IMG/VR virus record: IMGVR_UViG_3300044941_000019
Location: 1-49,874 of that record
Length of the DNA stretch: 49,874 bases
DNA from: a virus
Strand: one strand, 5' to 3'
The position numbers and the translations under genes were made by a program. This document shows, one piece after another, positions 22,658 through 30,726 of this stretch (its first letter is position 1; each line of letters opens with the position of its first letter). The notes beneath the pieces were generated by a model. The model was not told the DNA's origin and searched no databases. It saw nothing but the letters and a program-made list of their open reading frames with translations.

Positions 22658-23439
22658 AAAACCCATTGTTCAGTTGGTTTGGTGGAAAATCAAAGACACG
22701 ACGTTACATCATACCGGTTATCAAGATGTACTACGACTACTACAAATGTGACAATTATATTGAACCCTTTTGTGGTAGTTGTGCAGTGTTCCTAGGTCTT
22801 GATTACGAAAAAGCTGTCTTGAATGACATCAATCACGATCTGATCATCACATTGAATGAAATTAAGAAGAACCCTGCTGCATTGTTCAAGGCACTGTACC
22901 ATCAACCCCACTCCCGCTACTTGTTCGATCAGCATGATTCTCTCCTCAAGACGAGAATGCGGGGAAACATGGTCGCTACCAACTTCGATATTGCTTGCTC
23001 GTTCATCTATTGCTACACTTTCGGATTCTCAGGTCTTGGAGCCACACTCGGTCGCACAATGGATGTCAGAGCCTTGATGAGCCCCAAGCTCCAAAGTTGC
23101 CTTAGGGATCTTGATTCAATGAGTCAACATCTTCAATCCGCGATAATCCAGTGTGGTACTTACTATGATGTTAATAAGCACGTGACACCAACTTCGATGA
23201 TTTATTGTGACCCGCCGTATCTGGGAAGCACTGCTGGTTACCAACATTCCCAGTTCGATGATTCCGATTATGAAAGATTCATTGATTGGGTATTCGAGCA
23301 ACCTTGTCCAGTGATCGTGAGCAACTATAAGAATGACTATCTAGATCGACTCCCTTGGACTCATACTGAGTATTTCTCAACTGGATTAACTGGCGGTAGT
23401 AGCGTTGGTCAAAACATCGAGGCGGTGTACGTCAAATGA
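22654..23439 (+). CDS. Dam-like DNA adenine N6-methyltransferase
   Basis: This 261-residue D12-class methyltransferase transfers methyl from S-adenosylmethionine to adenine N6. The SAM-binding part is FSWFGGKSK near the N-terminus and YIEPFCGSCAVFLGL (35-49); the catalytic motif is DPPY (186-189). Size and motif order match phage Dam-type enzymes. The target site cannot be read from sequence, although GATC is the common one. It sits with Nmad1-like and dCTP deaminase genes, so it may belong to a DNA-modification or anti-restriction set. Confidence 0.92.
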   Translation: MKNPLFSWFGGKSKTRRYIIPVIKMYYDYYKCDNYIEPFCGSCAVFLGLDYEKAVLNDINHDLIITLNEIKKNPAALFKALYHQPHSRYLFDQHDSLLKTRMRGNMVATNFDIACSFIYCYTFGFSGLGATLGRTMDVRALMSPKLQSCLRDLDSMSQHLQSAIIQCGTYYDVNKHVTPTSMIYCDPPYLGSTAGYQHSQFDDSDYERFIDWVFEQPCPVIVSNYKNDYLDRLPWTHTEYFSTGLTGGSSVGQNIEAVYVK

Positions 23440-23975
23440 TTCTCACGAAGGAAGCAATCGAAGATAGTGTAATCAAGACTCGCAAGATCCACATTGAGCC
23501 ATTTAAGGCCGATTACCTCGGTCCTAATAGCTACGATGTGCATTTGCAACCGATTCTGAAGGTCTACGACCGTGGATCATTTCCATTGGACCTTAAGGCG
23601 ATGCCACCGACGCAAAGCATAAGAATCCCGAATAGCGGGTACGTCTTGCAACCAAACCAGTTGTACCTTGGAGCTACGATAGAAACCGTTGGTTCTGACT
23701 TCTTCGTCCCTATGCTTGAAGGTTGTAGTTCCTTGGGTCGAGCAGGTCTCAACATTCATGCTACAGCCGGATTTGGTGACCTCGGATTCTTGGGAACGTG
23801 GACCCTTGAATTGTCAGTTGTCGAGCCAGTCAGAATCTACCCGAGAATGCGCATTGGTCAGATGTTCTTCTTAGTTCCGTTTGGGTTCATCGAACGCTAC
23901 CAAGGGCGCTACCTTCTTCAGAACGAACCGGAGCCAATGAAACCAAATCCTAAAGATTGGAGCTGCAATGATTAA
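23436..23975 (+). CDS. dCTP deaminase-like protein
   Basis: This 179-residue member of the dCTP deaminase/dUTPase trimer family has GPNSYDVHL near 29-37, SSLGRAGLNIHATAGFGDLG in the centre and the WTLEL strand that carries the catalytic Glu. The enzyme makes dUTP from dCTP. In the conserved GRSSLxRxGL motif the first Arg is replaced by Cys (EGCSSLGRAGL), which could change activity. It overlaps the Dam gene as ATGA. Supplies or removes pyrimidine nucleotides for phage DNA synthesis; no thymidylate synthase is seen here. Confidence 0.82.
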   Translation: MILTKEAIEDSVIKTRKIHIEPFKADYLGPNSYDVHLQPILKVYDRGSFPLDLKAMPPTQSIRIPNSGYVLQPNQLYLGATIETVGSDFFVPMLEGCSSLGRAGLNIHATAGFGDLGFLGTWTLELSVVEPVRIYPRMRIGQMFFLVPFGFIERYQGRYLLQNEPEPMKPNPKDWSCND

Positions 23976-24717
23976 GCGCAAGGGCAAAGTGCTCAATATC
24001 CGGCCATATGCAATGCAACATTGGAATCATTCGCCACTTGTTGCAGTGGATCTGTTCACAACGGGTTCAGACCCTAATGTCCATGATGCTTACGAAATTG
24101 CTTTCATCCCCCTTGATAGCAACATCTGCATCCGCAAAGATATCATTCCTTTGCACAGTGGGCTACATGTTGAATATCCCGAACTCATTGATGAAAAAAT
24201 CAAGACGAAAGCCCTCAGGATGATATCCCGAGGGCTTCCGAAGTACAAATTTTTGGAAGTTTTCCAAGCATGGGTCGATAAGATGCAACTACCGGCGAAT
24301 AGATACGGGTACGAGCGCGTCAAAATCATGCTTCTTGGTCACGATATGCCCTTGAAGCAGATTTATTTGCGCAAGTTGTTTGAAGGCATTTACGATGAAT
24401 ACTTCCATCTTGATTGTCGCGATGTCGCTGTAATTGCGAACTTCATCAATGATCGTTGCGGGTATCGAGGAAATCGAGTTGCCTATAGTAAGCGCAATCT
24501 TCGTTGGTTAGCTGCTCGTGCTGAAGGTCTTCCTGAGACTCTGGAAAAATCAGCTCTTGAGTTTGCGAACTTTGCGGCTCAGACGTATCGCCACATGGTG
24601 AAGTATGATTATCCTCTGATACTAGATGACCATTGCTTCCAAGGACGAGAAATTGAAGCTGAAGCTTCAGAGCTTGAGCCTCTTCCAGAATCAGTCTTCG
24701 ATGTTTCAAAAATCTAG
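23968..24717 (+). CDS. Degenerate DnaQ-fold (DEDD) exonuclease-like protein
   Basis: A 249-residue protein laid out like a DEDDh exonuclease but with the catalytic residues changed. Exo I is DLFTTG (D28, F30) instead of DxETTG, the second motif reads GHDMPLKQIYLRKLF, and the final H-x-A-x-x-D-A segment reads KSALEFANFAAQTY. The LRWLAARAEGL helix before it is well kept. It is likely a non-catalytic relative with a binding role. The last 272 bp overlap the opposite-strand gene, and a terminator follows 26 nt after the stop. Fold assignment is moderate. Confidence 0.6.
   Translation: MIKRKGKVLNIRPYAMQHWNHSPLVAVDLFTTGSDPNVHDAYEIAFIPLDSNICIRKDIIPLHSGLHVEYPELIDEKIKTKALRMISRGLPKYKFLEVFQAWVDKMQLPANRYGYERVKIMLLGHDMPLKQIYLRKLFEGIYDEYFHLDCRDVAVIANFINDRCGYRGNRVAYSKRNLRWLAARAEGLPETLEKSALEFANFAAQTYRHMVKYDYPLILDDHCFQGREIEAEASELEPLPESVFDVSKI
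24195..24237 (-). terminator. Candidate terminator of the late minus operon, inside a plus-strand gene
   Basis: On the minus strand AAGCCCTC and GAGGGCTT form an 8-bp stem (24209-24237) with additional inner pairs. A T-rich stretch with six Ts at 24195-24200 follows. It lies about 210 nt past the last late gene's stop, within the coding sequence of the convergent DnaQ-like gene. Confidence 0.45.
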
Positions 24718-25267
24718 CGGGGTCACCACCTCGTGAACTCTTGTAGCCTACGCAATCTGCGTAGGCTATTTCTTTTCTTGTGCAAGAATCAAAAGCAACA
24801 AGGCTCACTGACTCCGCTCCTAGTTGTTTTGCCAATCTCAAAGCGCAGATCACAGTCAATGTGGCTTTGGATTCGGGAACGAAGTAATAGCCTTCAGGGT
24901 AATGAACGGCAGATTGAGCACTGACCAGATATTTCCCATTCTTGGTTTCAAGACGACCTAAGTGGTAATCTTGCTGGATTAGAAACGCATCTACACCGAT
25001 CTTGGAAAGCTGCAACCCAGCTTCATTAATCCCGATCACGGTTTCATTAGGTTTGAAGTGCCGAGCTTCAAGCCGATCAAGTGTAGGACCCTTGCCTACA
25101 ATTGTAACATGCGGGGTAAATTTAAGATCCTTAATCCGATCATCTCGAAGTGTCCATCTTAGAGTACCGATACGCTGGTACTCTGTGTCGAGTTGATTCA
25201 TTTCGGCTTGACCAGGGTATCGAAGAATCGAGAATTCACTACGCTCTTTGTTCCAGATTTTTCTCAT
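24446..25267 (-). CDS. DUF115-like (Rossmann/glycosyltransferase-like) protein
   Basis: This 273-residue protein has a central region starting VTIVGKGPTLDRLEARHF (about 54-71), then VIGINEAGL and GVDAFLIQQDYH, matching the DUF115/MptE-like family of nucleotide-binding proteins related to glycosyltransferases. Later residues AYADCVGY and FLKHRRLILEEAQ look family-like, so coding continues through the plus-strand terminator and into the antisense of the DnaQ-like gene. The final 65 residues (rich in Q, E, S, D) are antisense to that gene and may be poorly constrained. Last gene of the late operon. Possibly modifies a virion protein, surface or DNA; unknown. Confidence 0.65.
   Translation of the reverse strand: MRKIWNKERSEFSILRYPGQAEMNQLDTEYQRIGTLRWTLRDDRIKDLKFTPHVTIVGKGPTLDRLEARHFKPNETVIGINEAGLQLSKIGVDAFLIQQDYHLGRLETKNGKYLVSAQSAVHYPEGYYFVPESKATLTVICALRLAKQLGAESVSLVAFDSCTRKEIAYADCVGYKSSRGGDPARFLKHRRLILEEAQALKLQLQFLVLGSNGHLVSEDNHTSPCGDTSEPQSSQTQELIFPESQEDLQHEQLTNEDCAYYRQLDFLDTRNDH
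24744..24779 (+). terminator. Rho-independent terminator of the right (plus) operon
   Basis: A perfect 11-bp stem, TAGCCTACGCA and TGCGTAGGCTA around ATC (24744-24768), is followed by TTTCTTTTCTT. It starts 26 nt after the stop of the DnaQ-like gene. It lies within the coding sequence of the opposite-strand DUF115-like gene. Confidence 0.85.
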
Positions 25268-25824
25268 GGTAGAAACCCGTGTCCTAGGTAGATTGCCCGT
25301 TCATCGGTCAAAGGGATTCGTTCTACAATGGAGAAATGTTCATTGAACATTTCTTCCCACTCCGTGAATCTGAGTCTTGTAATATGCAACTCAACACCTT
25401 GATACCTGTGACTTCCAGTATGGACAGATACAACGATATTCTCACATTGACCTATATTACTAAGCAAAGTGTCTATCTTAGAAAGCGGAATATGCTCTAG
25501 AACATCGATGCAGGTTGCTGTTCTATAGTTACGAAGATCCAAAGGCTCAGTAATATCCACTTTGTGGATATCTTCATAATCAATCCAATCAAGACCAACG
25601 GCATAGAGCCCTGCGCCATGCATGGTTTTCACTGTATCCCCGCTTCCAGCACCTAGATCGACAATCGGAGCGATCAAATGCTTCTTATACAGGGGAAAGT
25701 AACGAACACCGGGGCACATGTTGTATTTCGCATGACCGTAGTTCGTTCGCCTATACAGCCGTGTATAGTGCTGTGCGTCTGGAATCATAGTGTGTTTCGA
25801 TTCGCTTGGATACATTTCCTGCAT
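25264..25824 (-). CDS. SAM-dependent methyltransferase (class I)
   Basis: This is a 186-residue Rossmann-fold methyltransferase. Motif I is VDLGAGSGDT (55-64), followed by a beta-2 acidic position (VGLDW) and a motif near CIDVLEHIPLSK that resembles the CxDVLEH segment of small-molecule methyltransferases. GGAG lies 7 nt before the ATG. Coupled to the DUF115-like gene by ATGA, so the two may act on the same substrate, such as a sugar added to a virion or host surface component. Substrate unknown. Confidence 0.82.
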   Translation of the reverse strand: MQEMYPSESKHTMIPDAQHYTRLYRRTNYGHAKYNMCPGVRYFPLYKKHLIAPIVDLGAGSGDTVKTMHGAGLYAVGLDWIDYEDIHKVDITEPLDLRNYRTATCIDVLEHIPLSKIDTLLSNIGQCENIVVSVHTGSHRYQGVELHITRLRFTEWEEMFNEHFSIVERIPLTDERAIYLGHGFLP

Positions 25825-25976
25825 TTGACTTCTCCAGTCGGTTCCTTGAACTTACCGCAATAGTAGCGGACGCGCTCGCAGCATTTGTATTGCTTCACTT
25901 CGACATCTCGAAACTGACAAGGCACTCGGTTATTGAACCGATCAATGTAGTCTTGAGTCTCTTTGCTGATTTTCAT
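25785..25976 (-). CDS. Small Cys-rich, probably zinc-binding protein
   Basis: This is a 63-residue basic protein with seven cysteines, including CC at 32-33, a single Cys in RYYCGKF and KCRKC near the end. The arrangement suggests a zinc knuckle or ribbon. It starts as ATGA on the stop of the large tail protein and overlaps the methyltransferase start by 40 nt. Resembles in size the zinc-binding regulators found in phage late regions, but no family can be named. Confidence 0.55.
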   Translation of the reverse strand: MKISKETQDYIDRFNNRVPCQFRDVEVKQYKCCERVRYYCGKFKEPTGEVKCRKCIQANRNTL

Positions 25977-28900
25977 ACTCCGCCTCTCGGGATCGGAATT
26001 GGTGGGTTCACATTCGGTAGTTGTGAAGGTAACTCATACTGGAAGATGAACTTACCAAGTGTAACACCTTCCCAGCGAATGTATTTGCCCGAACCTTGAA
26101 TACTCATGCTACCCAGTTTCTCTGCATCATTAATCAAAGTGTAAGATACAGTTCCATTCCAATCTGCGGCTTTGACATATTGAGCAAGACCATTAACGTC
26201 GATATCAGCAGCAGGCCCGATGGATGGCCACAGTTCAAAATCAGCGAAATCACTATATACTCCATTATCAAGAAGAGCCTGCACTACATTTTTCACATCA
26301 ATGATCTTCTGATTATCACCAGCAGGGCTCGGATTCACTAGTGCAGAACCAAGCATTACATATTCGTGCGCTGGAATATTATCATAGGCTTGAGCGGCCC
26401 ATCTTTCACGATCTTCAGGTGTAACTACCCCACCTAATGATTCTAAGTAATCAGCCAATGTTCCAAGCAGTGGGTAGTATACGCTTTCATCTTTCAAGCG
26501 GCGACCTACGACAACGTATCCAACATCTGCTCCATCAATTTCACTCCAAGGTAGTGAAACAAGCGTAGTTTCTACACCATTAACCACGACACCTTGTCTT
26601 ACGACATTGCCATTGACACTGATTGAACCGCTGTAGTTTCTAGCAAGGCGACCATTGATTGCTTCACCACTGGCTTCAAACGACCAACTTACACTCTTCA
26701 ATTGATCGAACTTCGCTTCCAGTTTCGCAGATAGTATCTTAGTACCCTTAGGCATTCGCTTGATTGCATCGGGCAATCCAAGTGGGATTGATTGGAACCG
26801 CATTCTCGCTTGACCGATATCCGGGATCAAGCTGCCGAGTGTATCAATATCGACACCCAGGTAGTTGCCGCTCAAGATACCACCTACAGTTGGGTCATAA
26901 GGCCCGATTGCTATCCAAGATCCAGCGACACCTAGATCACGGTTTCGAGGTCCAGGGTCTGAGAAAATGAACTGATTACCCCAGGCACTGGTTTTGGTCC
27001 AGCCATCGCTATCAGCATCAATGTAAATCCCATTACCGTGCCAGTATGGTGGGCTAACTCCCGCAAATGCCAGTCGATCGGTCCAAGGCCCGGCTGGTCC
27101 GAAGAATGACCAATCAGGGTCAATAATCCAGCGTTCATAAGTTTGACCTACAAGCATCGAGGTCGGAGAACCAAGAGCAGTGAACCCTGCTGGCACAAAC
27201 CATTTGGGGCTAACACGCCCGGACATTGCACGACCACCCGGACCATTGAATGGGGATTCCACAAACGGTGATGCGCGGAGTGCAGATTTCAGATTATTGT
27301 GCATCTTCGCTTGTAACGGACCATCATGCTCAATGAATGTAGCTTCGACACGCCAACAAGTTCCAGTGGGAACATTCTGATCAATCAAGATGATACCCTC
27401 GACACCTCGGACTATGTAGTTGCTTGGGTCGATGATCTGGAAGTCACTGCTATTCTTCATTGCAGCAAACACTCGCACAGGCTGCCGTTCGTCAATAACG
27501 GCGTTTCTTTCGATCGAGACGGTTTGACCCACAACATAGCGCATATCGCGAGTATAGACATCGACATAATCATACCAGTTTGCGACATTTTCATCCACTG
27601 AAGTGGTCGCTATCCCATTATTATCAGCAGTTGCGAAGTTGATTACACCGGGTGTTACACGAGGTGCTCGTCCCGGAGGGTTGTTCGGCGTCTTCGTATT
27701 ATACGTCAGTGTGATGTAATCAGGAGCGGTCTCACAATGGAAGCGAATTACACCATTTCCAAGATCGGAGTATCTTGCAACACCGATTCCCAGGCTGTAC
27801 GTTCCATATCTTACACCGTTGATCGTCTGGAATGAGCCCACATTATAATCATCATAGAGCTTAACTTGATATTCGAGGAATCTTGATTGACGAGCAAACC
27901 CGCCTTCATTGATCATACGCTCATTTGCATCAAAAGTGAAGAATCTTGCTTCTTCGCCATCATTGGTTGCAACACCATAGATTCCACTTGCATTTGGAAC
28001 AAGCGTCAGTGTGATTTCACAGACTTCAAACTCCGGTACTGTATCAGAGAATGCTGAAATCGTCACCCGGACCTGAGTGTCACTAATTCCAACGCGATTC
28101 ATTCTTAGTGTATAGAATGTATCAGAAAATGTAGTTCCATTGAATGCTGGTTCAATCTCGCTACCGCCATTGCGATATGCAATACGCTCAATGGTCCCAT
28201 TATTCATTTCCACTTTCACATACTTCAGGTCGCTGTATTCAATGAACCAAGTGAAAGTGCTGTTCGCATTCACAACCAAGATGGCGCGACCGAAGTTGCC
28301 ACGACTGATCGTGTAGAGTCTTCCCTCATCCCCGTGAGTAAGCAACCCTAGTGGGTTTCGAGCGTATTGCTCCCAACCCTCTTCGTTCCAAACATAGAAT
28401 AGCTGGGTTTCGGGGTTTGAAGAAGAGACTTGCACGCTTTTGTCAACGGGATTGAGCCAATATTCGTTACTTGCAAGCGTTGCACCTGCTGGGTACTTGT
28501 ATTCGTCGCTATCGAAGATCTTTCTAGTGAGCTTGGACCCGCCTCTGAAAATCCCAATGTTATCGAGACTATCGTCGAAAGCAAAATACGGCGTTAAGAT
28601 CGGTGCAATAACCGGGAAATCAAGCATCACCTTTCTTACATCGTTATCTTGATCTGGGTTCGTGTAGTTGACGCTCGCAGGTGGGATACCGAACGCTTGC
28701 TGATTGACAATTAAGCCACCGCCGGGATTAACAGCATCTAAGACCTTGGAGCGAATGTGGCTAATGTTTCCACGCACACCGGTTTCATTAAGCCAATTGT
28801 AGAAGCGGTATGGTTCGGGGTGATCGACGACACCGCCACCACACATGCAAGTGTAGCTAAGCTCTTGACGCTCGAAGATGTAGCTGAATGGGACTGGCTT

Positions 28901-29065
28901 ATGCTCAAACACAAGTCTATAGATGTTGTTCCCAAGATCGATGATTTGACGGATCTTACCCGTAGTGATTTGACTATTAGTGTAATTAGCTGGTCTAAGA
29001 TCAAGTGCGAGATTGTACAACCGAGATCCAATTAGAAGCGGCGGATTCAAGATGACGATTTTCAT
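25973..29065 (-). CDS. Large tail tip/fibre-region protein
   Basis: This 1,030-residue protein is of unrecognised family, rich in beta-strand sequence and Asn/Gly/Tyr, typical of virion tail-tip proteins. N-terminal residues include a cysteine cluster (SYTCMCGGGVVDH). Middle parts look like stacked beta domains (YRLVFEHKPVPF, ITLTYNTKTPN). The ATG at 29065 overlaps the upstream stop as ATGA. It is third in a series of large genes after the tape measure, a position normally taken by baseplate hub, spike or receptor-binding proteins. Host recognition is a plausible role. Confidence 0.7.
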   Translation of the reverse strand: MKIVILNPPLLIGSRLYNLALDLRPANYTNSQITTGKIRQIIDLGNNIYRLVFEHKPVPFSYIFERQELSYTCMCGGGVVDHPEPYRFYNWLNETGVRGNISHIRSKVLDAVNPGGGLIVNQQAFGIPPASVNYTNPDQDNDVRKVMLDFPVIAPILTPYFAFDDSLDNIGIFRGGSKLTRKIFDSDEYKYPAGATLASNEYWLNPVDKSVQVSSSNPETQLFYVWNEEGWEQYARNPLGLLTHGDEGRLYTISRGNFGRAILVVNANSTFTWFIEYSDLKYVKVEMNNGTIERIAYRNGGSEIEPAFNGTTFSDTFYTLRMNRVGISDTQVRVTISAFSDTVPEFEVCEITLTLVPNASGIYGVATNDGEEARFFTFDANERMINEGGFARQSRFLEYQVKLYDDYNVGSFQTINGVRYGTYSLGIGVARYSDLGNGVIRFHCETAPDYITLTYNTKTPNNPPGRAPRVTPGVINFATADNNGIATTSVDENVANWYDYVDVYTRDMRYVVGQTVSIERNAVIDERQPVRVFAAMKNSSDFQIIDPSNYIVRGVEGIILIDQNVPTGTCWRVEATFIEHDGPLQAKMHNNLKSALRASPFVESPFNGPGGRAMSGRVSPKWFVPAGFTALGSPTSMLVGQTYERWIIDPDWSFFGPAGPWTDRLAFAGVSPPYWHGNGIYIDADSDGWTKTSAWGNQFIFSDPGPRNRDLGVAGSWIAIGPYDPTVGGILSGNYLGVDIDTLGSLIPDIGQARMRFQSIPLGLPDAIKRMPKGTKILSAKLEAKFDQLKSVSWSFEASGEAINGRLARNYSGSISVNGNVVRQGVVVNGVETTLVSLPWSEIDGADVGYVVVGRRLKDESVYYPLLGTLADYLESLGGVVTPEDRERWAAQAYDNIPAHEYVMLGSALVNPSPAGDNQKIIDVKNVVQALLDNGVYSDFADFELWPSIGPAADIDVNGLAQYVKAADWNGTVSYTLINDAEKLGSMSIQGSGKYIRWEGVTLGKFIFQYELPSQLPNVNPPIPIPRGGV

Positions 29066-30726
29066 GGGTACAATGTCCTTAGATAGTTGACCAGATCGGG
29101 GTCTGCTTGAGGTGGCCAGAAGATATAGCGTTCGCTGGCTGCTGCAATGTTCCGAAAATCCAATTTCCCAGTTCCATACTCGTAACTGTAGATGTTGCAA
29201 GATCCAGTATCTTCAGGCATCCATTGATGGTAGAACCCAAGTCTCGGCGCTCTAGTAGTTACATCGAAGATGTAACTGGCTCCATTATACTCATATGGGG
29301 CTTCATAGAAAGCTCCCAAGATCACTGCATGTCGCTCATCTTCATTATCATCGGTGTAAGTGAGATATTTTCCTGCTCTCGGGCCCACTAGCGGGTCAAT
29401 ATCTGCGAAAAAGCCACTATACACATCGTTTGAAAATGCACCGGCCCATGCTTGAATGCTGTACCCACCGCGCTTTGACAATGTGAAATGTGAAAATCCA
29501 GGTAACCCTTGTACAATGACCCAATGTTCTTGGTGCCAAAGGTAGCTATAGAAGTCAAGATCAACGGGTTCAGTCAAAGCAAGCGAGAAATCAGAGCATT
29601 GTGGTTGATAGCAATTCTGAAAGTGAGTGGCGTAGTGCGAAGCATCAGGCTTAAAGCATCTTTGTACATTAGATGAAAGCGACTTGCTGTGTACGCAAGA
29701 TAATCCACAAGGTTGGCGTCGATCATCAATGCTCTTTGATTCAGCATAATAAGTCAGTCGGACTTTGTAATAGGCGCTAAGGTCTATGAATGTCCCTGCC
29801 GGGGTTCCAATCACTTGATCCCAGAGATCGTGAATCGCAATCACTTGATCATTTTCATTATATTCAATAGCTTCCAAGAAGGGCGCAATCTTGGTGCTAC
29901 CACCGATCTTGTTCTTAAGCTCAACTACTTCAGCTTCAGTATAGAAGGTTTGAACCTTCGTCACTTGACGTTCAAGCTGATTAGTGATCACTTGCCCCTT
30001 GTTTGGGTAAAATTCCTCCCATCGAATCTCACAATAGTATTTGTCACTTGGGTAACTTGAATTGATCGGTGTCATTGCATGAGTAAGATCACCCCAACCT
30101 TCGACACTGACATAGAATTCCACATCAGTGAGATCATCGCTTTCAGGATACAGTATGTTAGTGATCAATGGGTACGCTTTCTGCCAAAGCACAGATGGTA
30201 GCCCAAACGACAATTGAGCACCTTGAGGCGGAATCGCCAACACCTTGTTCTCGAAAACGATGGCACTGGTTTCCCCAGTAATTGGATCAGGGCCCGGCCA
30301 TTCAGGGTTACGGCGGCTTTTACCAAAGGTGATGAACTTCGGATTATCACCTTTGAGCCAAAGACCGTTAGGTTCGCAAGAAATGATTTCATACAACTTC
30401 GATTGAACAGCATTGTCAGCAGCAGGGCCAGCATTGAACAAGAGGCTGTCACCCGGTAACCCAAGCATGATGTACCCTTGGATATATGCTAATCGTTGCA
30501 ATTCTCTCACATCTTCATATGTCAGCTTTTCTGATTCTGGAATTGTATCATAGCGACTAATTTCAGGTGGATAAATGATTCCAATATTTTCAGCCACATT
30601 GTGGCTTGCTCGAAAAGTACAATCGCGACAAATTTCAGGATTAATAACAAATGAAGATGTGGTGTAGTTTGGGATACACCACATCTTCCGACCTTGAACA
30701 TTCGATCTGGGAGCATCCGTCTTCAT
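29062..30726 (-). CDS. Tail tip protein
   Basis: A 554-residue protein, unrecognised by family. It carries several cysteines near the N-terminus (MWCIPNYTT, CRDCTFRASH) and in the centre (GLSCVHSKSLSSNVQRCF, NCYQPQCSDF), which could bind metal or form disulphides. Many aromatic residues and a beta-rich character fit an extracellular virion protein. Linked to both neighbours by ATGA overlaps. It shares a PSIGPAADI/NAGPAADNAVQ-like segment with the following large tail protein, suggesting a related domain. Confidence 0.65.
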   Translation of the reverse strand: MKTDAPRSNVQGRKMWCIPNYTTSSFVINPEICRDCTFRASHNVAENIGIIYPPEISRYDTIPESEKLTYEDVRELQRLAYIQGYIMLGLPGDSLLFNAGPAADNAVQSKLYEIISCEPNGLWLKGDNPKFITFGKSRRNPEWPGPDPITGETSAIVFENKVLAIPPQGAQLSFGLPSVLWQKAYPLITNILYPESDDLTDVEFYVSVEGWGDLTHAMTPINSSYPSDKYYCEIRWEEFYPNKGQVITNQLERQVTKVQTFYTEAEVVELKNKIGGSTKIAPFLEAIEYNENDQVIAIHDLWDQVIGTPAGTFIDLSAYYKVRLTYYAESKSIDDRRQPCGLSCVHSKSLSSNVQRCFKPDASHYATHFQNCYQPQCSDFSLALTEPVDLDFYSYLWHQEHWVIVQGLPGFSHFTLSKRGGYSIQAWAGAFSNDVYSGFFADIDPLVGPRAGKYLTYTDDNEDERHAVILGAFYEAPYEYNGASYIFDVTTRAPRLGFYHQWMPEDTGSCNIYSYEYGTGKLDFRNIAAASERYIFWPPQADPDLVNYLRTLYP

